A DNA stretch of 64,000 nt. Origin: Bacilli bacterium. Lineage in GTDB: Bacteria; Bacillota_I; Bacilli_A; RFN20; CAG-288. The position numbers and the translations under genes were made by a program. Below the pieces are notes generated by a model. That model saw only the letters and a program-made list of their open reading frames with translations, searched no databases and had not been told where the DNA came from. Shown here piece by piece: positions 1-7,505 of the stretch (the stretch's first letter is position 1; each line of letters begins with the position of its first letter). The stretch covers positions 1 through 64,000 of the forward strand of contig CAAGLY010000016.1 in the NCBI GenBank assembly GCA_900770925.1, read 5' to 3'.

Positions 1-72
1 CAGGTCATCGATGAGACAGAGGAAGCGGAAGAAAAGGAAAAGCACCTGGGCAGACCGAAAAGCAAAAGATAA
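1..72 (+). CDS. C-terminal end of an unidentified protein (partial)
   Basis: Frame 1 is open from the window edge to a TAA stop at 70-72, giving 23 residues that are strongly charged and end in LGRPKSKR. The Glu/Lys-rich stretch and the GRPK motif (AT-hook-like) suggest a flexible charged tail, but the body of the protein lies outside the window and no function can be given. No intrinsic terminator on the plus strand follows; the next hairpin serves the opposite strand. Confidence 0.5.
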   Translation, partial: QVIDETEEAEEKEKHLGRPKSKR

Positions 73-114
73 TAGACATTCTTCCAGTGTGAAAGAATTT
101 ACAAATTCCTAAAC

Positions 115-143
115 AAAAAAAAAGACCTGGCATATGCCAGGTC
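115..143 (-). terminator. Intrinsic terminator of tRNA-Phe
   Basis: A perfect 20-base inverted repeat at 124-143 is followed, on the minus strand, by nine consecutive T residues (A tract at 115-123). It lies 12 nt beyond the CCA end of the minus-strand tRNA-Phe, so it most likely ends that transcript. Confidence 0.85.
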
Positions 144-155
144 GTACAAGTCAGA

Positions 156-231
156 TGGTGGCCCAAGGCAGGGTTGAACTGCCGACACCAGCATTTTCAG
201 TGCTGTGCTCTGCCAGCTGAGCTATCGGGCC
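156..231 (-). tRNA. tRNA-Phe (anticodon GAA)
   Basis: On the minus strand this folds as a complete cloverleaf. The 7-bp acceptor stem pairs GGCCCGA with TTGGGCC, the D arm is GCTC-AGCTGGCA-GAGC, and the anticodon stem CAGCA/TGCTG carries loop CTGAAAA with anticodon GAA. The T arm GGCAG/CTGCC has loop TTCAACC. The discriminator A and the CCA end are encoded (156-159). The gene has its own promoter (255-282) and terminator (115-143), so it is a monocistronic unit. A partial inverted copy of its 3' half lies at 283-324. Confidence 0.96.
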
Positions 232-254
232 AAACGCGCTTTCAGCGCTCGGTT

Positions 255-282
255 ATTATACCACATCATTGAGCAGAATCAA
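255..282 (-). promoter_or_regulatory. Promoter of tRNA-Phe
   Basis: On the minus strand, TTGATT (277-282) and TATAAT (255-260) are separated by 16 bp, with a TGG extended -10 just upstream of TATAAT. Transcription would start about 15 nt before the mature tRNA. The short leader holds a GCGCT-GAA-AGCGC hairpin. Confidence 0.8.
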
Positions 283-324
283 CACTGAAAATGCAGGTGT
301 CAAAAAAATCTTTCTTGGGCCGCC
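283..324 (+). repeat. Inverted fragment of tRNA-Phe 3' half
   Basis: Bases 283-301 match the anticodon-arm and variable-loop part of the tRNA-Phe gene (184-202 on the opposite strand) at 18 of 19 positions. Bases 315-324 match the acceptor 3' strand and CCA region (TTGGGCC, then GCC instead of ACC). The T arm between them has been replaced by an A/T-rich stretch, so the fragment cannot fold as a tRNA. It lies directly upstream of the tRNA-Phe promoter in opposite orientation. It may be a remnant of integration at the tRNA or of an aborted duplication. Confidence 0.65.
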
Positions 325-402
325 ATCGACGCCTTTAGATCTCTATTTTCTTCTCTTCATTACAGCAAAGATATTGCCAATAAAAATTTTTTTGAAATTT
401 TC

Positions 403-430
403 TTGACATCAAATTTAGAAAGAGTAGAAT
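403..430 (+). promoter_or_regulatory. Promoter of the large RNA unit
   Basis: TTGACA at 403-408 and TAGAAT at 425-430 are separated by 16 bp. The -35 box is a perfect consensus and the upstream region is A/T-rich (an UP-like stretch at 371-400). The predicted start is near 436-437, exactly where a stem-forming sequence begins. Confidence 0.8.
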
Positions 431-436
431 AGATGT

Positions 437-1075
437 CGGACAAGATCCTACGAAATAGGACAGTAGTCTGAGTCCGGTCTATGCATGGACCATGGAGCTA
501 ACCATTGTGAAAAAAAGATTGACTGTTGAAGCATTGTTCACTCGCTTGTCAACCTTTACGCTCCATACTCCTGCACAGTCGCTTCCATTCAGTTTGTCGG
601 ACTATCCAATTGTTGAACTTCTAGTTGCTTTCCGGTTAAAGCGCGAACTTGTCCACCAGCTTCATCTGGTGGATAGGAGAAGCAAAAGCAGGGATGGAGA
701 AGGCAAGCATTGGGAATGGAAATCTAAATCAGATAAGGCCAAAGCTTCTGATCGGCGTCACGATTCAGTAGCCCGTAGCGCATGTGTCCTATCGGCATCC
801 TCCTCGGATGTCATGCATGCCACCAAAGTAATGGAACGGGGCTTAATCCGTGACGAGATGCTAAGGCCGAAAAAGGCTCTTGAAGATGTTGCCATTGATG
901 TTCTCCTAATGGAAATTCGGTGTGGGGAGCGGATTAGCAACATCAGGGGAGCCATTCAGCGACATTGCAGGAATTCTAGTAGGCAATGGTTAGCGTCCTT
1001 CTGTGAACTAGGTGACCGTATCGGTCGCTGGAAAGCTCCATCTGCAAATTCCATTCAGGTGGAGTTTTCTTTTTT
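437..1075 (+). ncRNA. Large structured non-coding RNA candidate (about 640 nt)
   Basis: The unit runs from a consensus promoter (403-430) to a strong intrinsic terminator (1032-1075). It is rich in local stems: 437-441/472-476 enclosing 446-450/456-460; 652-659/666-673 (8 bp, perfect); 796-800/806-810; 963-968/983-988; and 1014-1018/1022-1026. Base composition is more even than in the neighbouring genes. One frame stays open throughout (from ATG 492), but its translation is rich in Arg, Ser, His and Cys, resembles no family I know, has no good Shine-Dalgarno, and would cross the terminator. Size, position beside a tRNA, and lineage resemble the giant ornate RNAs ROOL, GOLLD and OLE. I cannot match a consensus from memory, so the class is unassigned. 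RNase P and tmRNA signatures are not seen. Confidence 0.65.
1032..1075 (+). terminator. Intrinsic terminator of the large RNA unit
   Basis: Bases 1032-1044 pair with 1056-1068 over 13 bp (two G-U pairs) around an 11-nt loop, and the stem runs into a T-rich tract (1065-1075, one C). It falls inside the reading frame that is open from 492 to 1868, which argues that the upstream part of that frame is not coding. Confidence 0.85.
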
Positions 1076-1868
1076 AGAACATTCTTCAAACAATTTACTT
1101 TTTGCCTCTGAATTTTATAGGATACCAAGTCTTTCTAATTATTCTCCAAAAAAAGCAGTCCAGCTATTGACGAAATATCCTTCAGCTTCATCAAATCCGA
1201 TTGTCCTCCGTGATTTGGCTTATATTCTCCTTTTCAGGAACCCGTTTGCAACAAAAGAATCTGTAAACACGGGTCTCCGCACTTTGTTTGTCATTTCTAG
1301 GAATGGAGATGGTTTTTCTTCTTTCCTTGCGGGTAAATACTATAGGATGAAAAAAGATTATCGGATGGCACGTTCTTTTTTTGAGAAGGGCGTTTCTAAC
1401 GGAGAAGAGCGCTGTTTATTAGAAATCGGCAACAGGATCTGGAACGGAACCTATCCGCAAGGATCTAGATTTGCAGCTATCCGTTATTTTGAGCGCTGTC
1501 CAAGATTTTCGGAATCTCAGGATAGATTAGCGGAAATATGCGACTCCCTTGGTCAGAATGAGGAAAAAGAAAAACATTTAAAGAGAGCGGCTAGGCTTGG
1601 CAGTTTTTATTCAAGGGAATCCTATGTTCAAAGGATAATACGTCGGCTGAAGAAGAACTTCATGATTCGCCGCTTTATTTATGCAAATCAGCAAAAGAAA
1701 GATATTCATGGCTTTTTCGCACTTGTGAATTTCCGTATCCTTACTATTACAGGTTGTGACGGAAGTCCCACTTTCTATTTGAATAGTGCCTTAGGGAAAG
1801 GGAATGGCTTAGCTAAGCTCTATGAAGAGCTTTATTTTTCCCATTGCCTTCCTCTTGTCAAGATGTAA
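1059..1868 (+). CDS. TPR/Sel1-like repeat protein, start uncertain
   Basis: The C-terminal 230 or so residues read as a helical repeat protein. A segment such as GKYYRMKKDYRMARSFFEKG followed by an IG...NG...AIRYFER segment fits Sel1/TPR repeats (tandem helix pairs used in protein-protein contacts). The frame continues upstream without a stop to ATG 492, but that part overlaps the putative large RNA and its terminator. The boundary given uses GTG 1059; TTG 1167 is another possibility, and neither has a convincing Shine-Dalgarno. The gene may therefore be 5'-truncated, or the whole 458-residue frame may be real. No signal peptide or membrane segment is visible. The partner is unknown. Confidence 0.5.
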   Translation: MEFSFLEHSSNNLLFASEFYRIPSLSNYSPKKAVQLLTKYPSASSNPIVLRDLAYILLFRNPFATKESVNTGLRTLFVISRNGDGFSSFLAGKYYRMKKDYRMARSFFEKGVSNGEERCLLEIGNRIWNGTYPQGSRFAAIRYFERCPRFSESQDRLAEICDSLGQNEEKEKHLKRAARLGSFYSRESYVQRIIRRLKKNFMIRRFIYANQQKKDIHGFFALVNFRILTITGCDGSPTFYLNSALGKGNGLAKLYEELYFSHCLPLVKM

Positions 1869-1938
1869 TCTTTTTGAAAAGTGACTTAGCCTCCGTTTTC
1901 ATCCAAAATCCCCTCTAGCTGTTGTAAAATATTGATAT

Positions 1939-4353
1939 ATGTCTGAAGAATATTATCTTTCCGTCCATGATGTCGTTGATGTTTTGCTGAGAACGGGTCA
2001 TTTAGATACCCGGATTTTCAACCAATCCTCTAGGTTAGAAGGAACCCGTCTCCATCAATTCCATCAAAGCCGGCAGGGGGATGACTATCAGGCTGAAGTA
2101 CCGCTTAGCGATACTTTTCAGAACAAAGATTTTGTCTTTCATATTTCCGGAAAGGCAGATGGTGTCATTTCTCATCCGGATGGTTCTTATACAATCGACG
2201 AGATTAAGACCACCGTCGCTGATCTTGATGACTTTTCTGAAGACCATTCTGCCTGGCATTTAGGTCAGGCAAGGTTTTACGCTTATAGGTTCTGCCTTCA
2301 TCATAATATTAAGCAGATAGAAATCAGGCTGACTTATATTAAACAGAACGACTATCATGTCCAAAAGAAAATCACCGGTGTTTATTCCTTCGAGGAACTT
2401 TCTCAGTTTATAGAAGGAATTATTTTCCAATACTGTGAATATCTGAAAAAGATACAGAAGAGGAAGATTGAGCGAGATGAATCCAGGAGAAACATGGAGT
2501 TTCCTTTTCATAGTTTTCGCCCCGGACAAGAGGCGAGGATTCATTTTGTCAAGGATGCGCTAGATAATAAGAAGCAGGTTTTTATCGAGGCTCCCACCGG
2601 CATCGGAAAGACGATCTCTGTCCTTTATCCAAGGAGGGAGAAATTCAAAGAGAAAAAAGCTGACCGCTGTTTTTATCTCACGAGTAAGAATTCCATCAAA
2701 CAGATTGCAATGGATTCCCTTGGTCTTTTTATTCAGCAGGGAATCAAACTGAAAGCTATCTCTTTTACGAGCAAGGAAAATATCTGCTTCAATGACAAGA
2801 AAGGACATTGCAATCCAGATGAGTGTCCTTTTGCCGTCCATTACTACGACAAACTTTTAGATGTCATCTTTGACTCTCTTTATAAATATGATGTCTTTGA
2901 CCGGAAGACGGTCGAAAAGATTGCCTATGAAAACAAGAGGTGTCCTTTCCAGCTTCAGCACGATTTAGCCCTCTACAGGGATTTCCTTGTCTGCGATTAC
3001 ACTTATGTCTATGATTTCACGGATCGTCTTGGGCTAAAAGAAGAATCCCTGCCAAGGAAGAAAACCTATCTGGCAGTTGATGAATGCCATAACCTTCCTG
3101 ACCGTGTCAGAAAGAGGTATTCGATGGAGATTCCGTTGTCCTTTTTCGGCAAGAGGATCAATTGCTGTCTGCGAAGAGAATTCCGGGTCCTGAAATCGGA
3201 TCTGAAGAGCTGTCTTAAGCAGCTTAAGAATATTCCGATTGACCTAGAAGACGAGAATGTGAAAAAACACTCTCTTCAGATTCTCAGCTTCCTTCCGAGC
3301 GATTTGCTCTCAACCATGGACGACATTCTCTCTGACAGGAAATCTATCAGGAAAAACCATGTTCATCTATTAACGGATGATAGGATGGAATTCTTCTACG
3401 CATTGAATGCGTTTGTCTACCTTGCTCAGCTTAGGAATTCGGATGAATTGGCAAAAGCATTTCTCTGTTATCTTCGGATAACGGATGGTGAAATTGTTTC
3501 TATCCGTATCTGTAACCTAGATAGTTCCCCTTTGATTAAAGACGGGAGTAACAGGTTCACTTCGGTTGTTTTCTTTTCAGCGACTTTATCTCCGAAAGAC
3601 TACTATAGGGAACTGCTTGGCGGAGATAAGAATGACACCGATTCTTTACTTGTCCTGCCCTCCCCGTTTTCCAAAGAAAACAGACGAATCAGGATTAACT
3701 CTCAGGTTTCTCTTTACTATAAGGACAGAAGCCGGACAAGGGTAACTGTCTATGATTCGGTTAAGACTGCTGTAAGCGGGAAGGTTGGAAACTATTTTAT
3801 TTTCTGTCCCTCCTTTGAATATCTTTCCTCTCTGCAGGAGAGGTTCAGGAATGATCCGGACCCCCTTAACTGTGACTTATTCTGCCAGCAGCCAAGAAGG
3901 GATGACCTGGCCCAGAAGGAATTCCTGTCGCACTTTAAGAGCGAGACAGAAAGAACATCAATCGGCCTATTGGTTCTTGGCGGTTCTTTCAACGAAGGAG
4001 TTGACCTTGTCGGAGACCGTCTAATCGGAAGTATAATAGTTTCCGTCGGCGTCTCGAAGATCAATTTCGAGCAGGACCGGATCAGGGACTATTATGATAA
4101 GGAAGACGATGGGGCTTCAAGAAAAGGATATGCCTATGCCTATAGGTTCCCGGGAATTAACCGGATTCTCCAGGCTGCAGGGCGTGTCATCCGTAGTGAA
4201 GAGGATAAAGGATTTGTCCTTTTCATTGATTCCCGCTTCCGTCAGGAGCCTTATCGCTCAATCAGGAAAGAAAACTATGAAGATGCCGTTTATCTTTTTT
4301 CACCATCTCAGTTAAAACGGATACTTAGCCTCTTCTGGAAGGAGAATGAATAA
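1939..4353 (+). CDS. DinG/XPD-type ATP-dependent helicase with N-terminal PD-(D/E)XK nuclease domain
   Basis: This is an 804-residue superfamily 2 helicase of the iron-sulfur XPD/DinG group. Walker A is EAPTGIGKT near residue 215 and the DEAH-like box is DECH near 380. Four cysteines between about 281 and 334 fit the 4Fe-4S pocket, and motif VI QAAGRVIRS lies near 744. The first 170 residues hold GKADG (about 71) and DEIKTT (about 87), the signature of a PD-(D/E)XK (Cas4/RecB-like) nuclease. It probably unwinds and trims DNA during repair. The start codon is 8 nt after a TAAAAT box (1925-1930) with no Shine-Dalgarno, suggesting a leaderless message. Its stop overlaps the lepA start by one base (TAATG), so the two are probably translationally coupled. 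Confidence 0.88.
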   Translation: MSEEYYLSVHDVVDVLLRTGHLDTRIFNQSSRLEGTRLHQFHQSRQGDDYQAEVPLSDTFQNKDFVFHISGKADGVISHPDGSYTIDEIKTTVADLDDFSEDHSAWHLGQARFYAYRFCLHHNIKQIEIRLTYIKQNDYHVQKKITGVYSFEELSQFIEGIIFQYCEYLKKIQKRKIERDESRRNMEFPFHSFRPGQEARIHFVKDALDNKKQVFIEAPTGIGKTISVLYPRREKFKEKKADRCFYLTSKNSIKQIAMDSLGLFIQQGIKLKAISFTSKENICFNDKKGHCNPDECPFAVHYYDKLLDVIFDSLYKYDVFDRKTVEKIAYENKRCPFQLQHDLALYRDFLVCDYTYVYDFTDRLGLKEESLPRKKTYLAVDECHNLPDRVRKRYSMEIPLSFFGKRINCCLRREFRVLKSDLKSCLKQLKNIPIDLEDENVKKHSLQILSFLPSDLLSTMDDILSDRKSIRKNHVHLLTDDRMEFFYALNAFVYLAQLRNSDELAKAFLCYLRITDGEIVSIRICNLDSSPLIKDGSNRFTSVVFFSATLSPKDYYRELLGGDKNDTDSLLVLPSPFSKENRRIRINSQVSLYYKDRSRTRVTVYDSVKTAVSGKVGNYFIFCPSFEYLSSLQERFRNDPDPLNCDLFCQQPRRDDLAQKEFLSHFKSETERTSIGLLVLGGSFNEGVDLVGDRLIGSIIVSVGVSKINFEQDRIRDYYDKEDDGASRKGYAYAYRFPGINRILQAAGRVIRSEEDKGFVLFIDSRFRQEPYRSIRKENYEDAVYLFSPSQLKRILSLFWKENE

Positions 4354-6173
4354 TGGAATTTGATCAGAAACATATCCGCAACTTCTGTGTTGTTGCCCAT
4401 ATCGATCACGGAAAATCCACGCTTTGCGATCGTATTCTGGAGAAAACCGGAGCGGTCTCTCAGCGTGAGCTCCTCCCTCAGCTTTTGGATGACAGGTCTG
4501 TTGAACGTGAGCGCGGAATAACAGTCAAACTGAATGCTGTCAACGTTACTTATAAATCCAAAAACGGAGAGACTTATCTTTTCAACCTTATCGACACTCC
4601 CGGCCATGTCGACTTCACCTACGAGGTGAGTCGTTCTTTAAGCGCCTGCGAAGGTGCGCTTTTAGTCGTCGATGCCACGCAAGGTGTCCAGGCTCAGACA
4701 TTAGCAAATGGCTATCTGGCTATTGATAACCATCTTAAGCTTCTGCCAGTCATCAATAAAATCGACCTTCCTTCATCTGATGTCGAACGATGCCAGCTTG
4801 AATTGATTGACACTTTACAGATGGATCCGGATAGCTGCGTATTGGTTTCGGCAAAGACAGGACAGGGTGTTGATGATCTTCTTGAGCATGTCGTGAATGA
4901 CCTTCCGGCGCCAAGCGGAGATCCAAGCAAACCGTTAAAGGCCCTGATTTTTGATTCCAAGTTTGACTCATACCGTGGTGTCGTTGTGCTTATCCGAGTC
5001 TTTGACGGAGAAGTATCGGTCGGAAGCAAGATTCAGTTAAGGAGCTCTGGACTTACTTTCCAGGTTACCGAACTTGGCATCCGTACACCGAAAGAAAACA
5101 AGGTGGCTTCCCTGAAAGCAGGCGAGGTCGGTTTTCTTGCAGCTTCAATTAAGAACATCAAAGATATACAAGTCGGCGATACGATTACATTGGCCGATAA
5201 TCCTACCGACAAGCCGCTGAAAGGCTTCCGCAAGACTCAGCCTATGGTCTATGCTGGTTTTTATCCTAGTGACAACAAAGACTTCGAAAATCTCCATAAT
5301 GCCTTGGACAAATTATCTCTGAATGATGCTTCGCTCGTCTATGAGCCTGAAACTTCGATTGCCTTAGGTTCTGGTTTCCGTTGCGGCTTTTTAGGGCTTT
5401 TGCATCTTGAAGTCATCCAGGAACGTTTAGAAAACGAATTCGACTTAGATATCAGGGCCACGGCTCCCTCTGTTGTCTATGAGGTGAAAAGGACAGATGG
5501 AACGACGGAATGGATTTCTAATCCTGCCGACTTTCCCCGTGACCGGACTAAGATAAAGCAAACGTTAGAGCCGTTTGCCGATGTTAAGATCAGGGCACCG
5601 AAAATCTTTGTTGGAAATATAAGGACTCTCTGTCAGAATCGGCGTGGGCAATATAATAACAGGGTTTATATTGATGAAACACGTGTTGAACTTCAATATA
5701 AAATGCCTCTTAGTGAAATCGTTTTTGATTTCTTTGATCGGCTGAAATCCGTCTCTCAGGGCTACGCTTCGTTAGACTATGAGCTTCTCGGCTATGAGCC
5801 GAGCGATGTTGAGCGAAGGGATATTCTTCTTAATGGTGAAGCGGTGGATGCCTTGACGACTGTTGTCTTTTCCGGAACAGCCTATCCCCGGGCAAGAGCA
5901 ACGGTTGATAAGCTAAAGGATGTCATTCCTAAACAGCAGTTTGAAATCCCGGTCCAGGCCTGTCTTGGCGGAAGAATCATTGCCCGCAGCGATATCAAAG
6001 CAGTGCGCAAAGATGTTCTCGCCAAATGCTATGGCGGTGACATTTCCCGTAAGAAGAAATTGCTTGAAAAGCAAAAGGCCGGAAAGAAGAGAAGGAAGGA
6101 ATTCGGTAAGGTTCAGGTCCCGCAGGAAGCCTTTATCGCAATCCTGACGGTCGATGAAGGAACTATTAAGTAA
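4353..6173 (+). CDS. lepA: Elongation factor 4 (LepA), ribosome-associated GTPase
   Basis: LepA binds the ribosome and acts on stalled or mis-translocated complexes and on 30S assembly, hydrolysing GTP. The 606-residue length is normal. G1 is AHIDHGKST (about 14-22), followed by the RGIT switch, DTPGH, and NKID near 131. The C-terminal half holds EF-G-like domains III and V plus the LepA-specific tail, with a Lys-rich stretch near 570-590. It overlaps the helicase stop by one base and is followed after 39 nt by the Fic-like gene, which has its own -10 box. Confidence 0.97.
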   Translation: MEFDQKHIRNFCVVAHIDHGKSTLCDRILEKTGAVSQRELLPQLLDDRSVERERGITVKLNAVNVTYKSKNGETYLFNLIDTPGHVDFTYEVSRSLSACEGALLVVDATQGVQAQTLANGYLAIDNHLKLLPVINKIDLPSSDVERCQLELIDTLQMDPDSCVLVSAKTGQGVDDLLEHVVNDLPAPSGDPSKPLKALIFDSKFDSYRGVVVLIRVFDGEVSVGSKIQLRSSGLTFQVTELGIRTPKENKVASLKAGEVGFLAASIKNIKDIQVGDTITLADNPTDKPLKGFRKTQPMVYAGFYPSDNKDFENLHNALDKLSLNDASLVYEPETSIALGSGFRCGFLGLLHLEVIQERLENEFDLDIRATAPSVVYEVKRTDGTTEWISNPADFPRDRTKIKQTLEPFADVKIRAPKIFVGNIRTLCQNRRGQYNNRVYIDETRVELQYKMPLSEIVFDFFDRLKSVSQGYASLDYELLGYEPSDVERRDILLNGEAVDALTTVVFSGTAYPRARATVDKLKDVIPKQQFEIPVQACLGGRIIARSDIKAVRKDVLAKCYGGDISRKKKLLEKQKAGKKRRKEFGKVQVPQEAFIAILTVDEGTIK

Positions 6174-6212
6174 TCCGTTTCTTTGTGGTAGAATTTCATA
6201 GAGGTCATAACT

Positions 6213-7505
6213 GTGGTCCGAAACGACGAAGGAAAGAAATTTACCGATGATGCTTATGCCCGGAAGGAGGATGTTCGGGCGTTATATAACATTAGTGACA
6301 TTGCTCCGATCTGGAGCAAAGTTCTTTCCTATCGTTCCTTTTTCAACGAAGAATGCGAGCTTCAGGACAAAGAAGGGAATCATTATCAGGTCTGTCTGAC
6401 TAAGAAAATCCTGTCTCTGTCCTATAATCTGCAGAGGAAACTAAGGAATGATAAAAGGATGCTTTCCTCTCTTAGCAAAGAGGGTCAGGATCAGTTCCTT
6501 TTCCAAAGGAAGAAAAACGCTCTTTCTCTGACCGCAAAGAAGAACGGAATCAACATCACAAATTCGACTCTTGACTCCATTACCGGAGGAACTAGGGAAT
6601 CCCTCTCCTCTTCTCTGTTTTTGATCCAGGCTTATGCGGATGCCTATAGGAAAGAAACGGGCGTCTGTTCCTTTTCTATCGATTCGATTCATCAAATCAA
6701 TAACTGCCTGCTTGGAAAAGAAGAGGAAGAGAATCCCTCACTCCGGGAAAAGCCATCAGAAGATTTATTCAATACGCTGAGTGATTTTCCTGTCGAAAGA
6801 ATTCCTTCCGCGATGGATTGTCTTAACCGTTTCCTTAATCAGGATTCAATTCCGCTGCTTCTCCGTGCATTAGGTATTCTTTATTTCTTCTTTTCTGTCC
6901 GCCCTTATGCCTACTTCAATGAAGAGACGGCTGCTTTAGCAGCAAAGGTGTTTCTCTCTTCATCCGGCCTTGGATTGACCGGTTACTCACTCGATTTTGA
7001 GAGCATTGCTTTCAGCAAGGACTTCCAGAGAAGGAAATCCTGTGAAACCTCATTGGATCTTACTTATTTTCTCTTACCGGCTCTTAATTACATGAGCCAT
7101 AGCCAGGAAGCTGGGCAGGCCCTTTTGGCAAACCTGAAGAATATTCCGGTTGAAACCAGCACAGAGGAAACCAAGACAGATATTCCGGTAGAAAATAGGA
7201 CTAGGGCTCAGGCCCTGCCGTTTTTCCCGAAAGGAAAAAATGCTAGGGAAGTTGAGGAAACAGCCCGGAATCTCCGTCAGATTTACCCTTACCTGAAGAA
7301 AAAGCAGGCCCATTTCTATGCCGGGCACTGCACAATCGGACTTCACTATACAATTGAGCAGTTCAAGCGCTGTGAAGATACCGTCTATGAAACCGCCCGT
7401 ACCTCTAGGGAAGGGCTTGCCCAAAGAGGGTTCTATAAGAAGGAAATGCTTGGAAAGAAGTTTGTCTATACTCCGATTCCGATGGACGGACAGGAAGGAA
7501 AATGA
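6213..7505 (+). CDS. Degenerate Fic-like protein with C-terminal winged helix (function unknown)
   Basis: The 430-residue protein has the layout of a Fic/DOC protein. A helical region is followed near residue 228 by VRPYAYFNEETAALAAK, which sits where active Fic enzymes carry HPFxxGNGRxxR. The catalytic His and the GNGR loop are not conserved, so AMP transfer is unlikely. A C-terminal segment (about 390-425, TARTSREGLAQRGFYKKE then KKFVYTPI) fits the winged helix that follows many Fic domains. The start is GTG, preceded by GAGG (6201-6204) and a TGG-TAGAAT extended -10 (6189-6194). It overlaps hemW by 4 nt. The Fic assignment rests on motif position and predicted fold only. Confidence 0.5.
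   Translation: MVRNDEGKKFTDDAYARKEDVRALYNISDIAPIWSKVLSYRSFFNEECELQDKEGNHYQVCLTKKILSLSYNLQRKLRNDKRMLSSLSKEGQDQFLFQRKKNALSLTAKKNGINITNSTLDSITGGTRESLSSSLFLIQAYADAYRKETGVCSFSIDSIHQINNCLLGKEEEENPSLREKPSEDLFNTLSDFPVERIPSAMDCLNRFLNQDSIPLLLRALGILYFFFSVRPYAYFNEETAALAAKVFLSSSGLGLTGYSLDFESIAFSKDFQRRKSCETSLDLTYFLLPALNYMSHSQEAGQALLANLKNIPVETSTEETKTDIPVENRTRAQALPFFPKGKNAREVEETARNLRQIYPYLKKKQAHFYAGHCTIGLHYTIEQFKRCEDTVYETARTSREGLAQRGFYKKEMLGKKFVYTPIPMDGQEGK

Noticed and set aside
758..955. Minus-strand reading frame inside the large RNA unit
   Set aside because: Short, no ribosome-binding site, composition unlike the genes around it; best explained by chance in a GC-balanced RNA gene.
437..1075. RNase P RNA or tmRNA as identity of the large RNA
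   Set aside because: The AGAGGAAAGTCC-type core of RNase P RNA and the tRNA-like ends with GTTCGA of tmRNA are not seen; the length also exceeds both.
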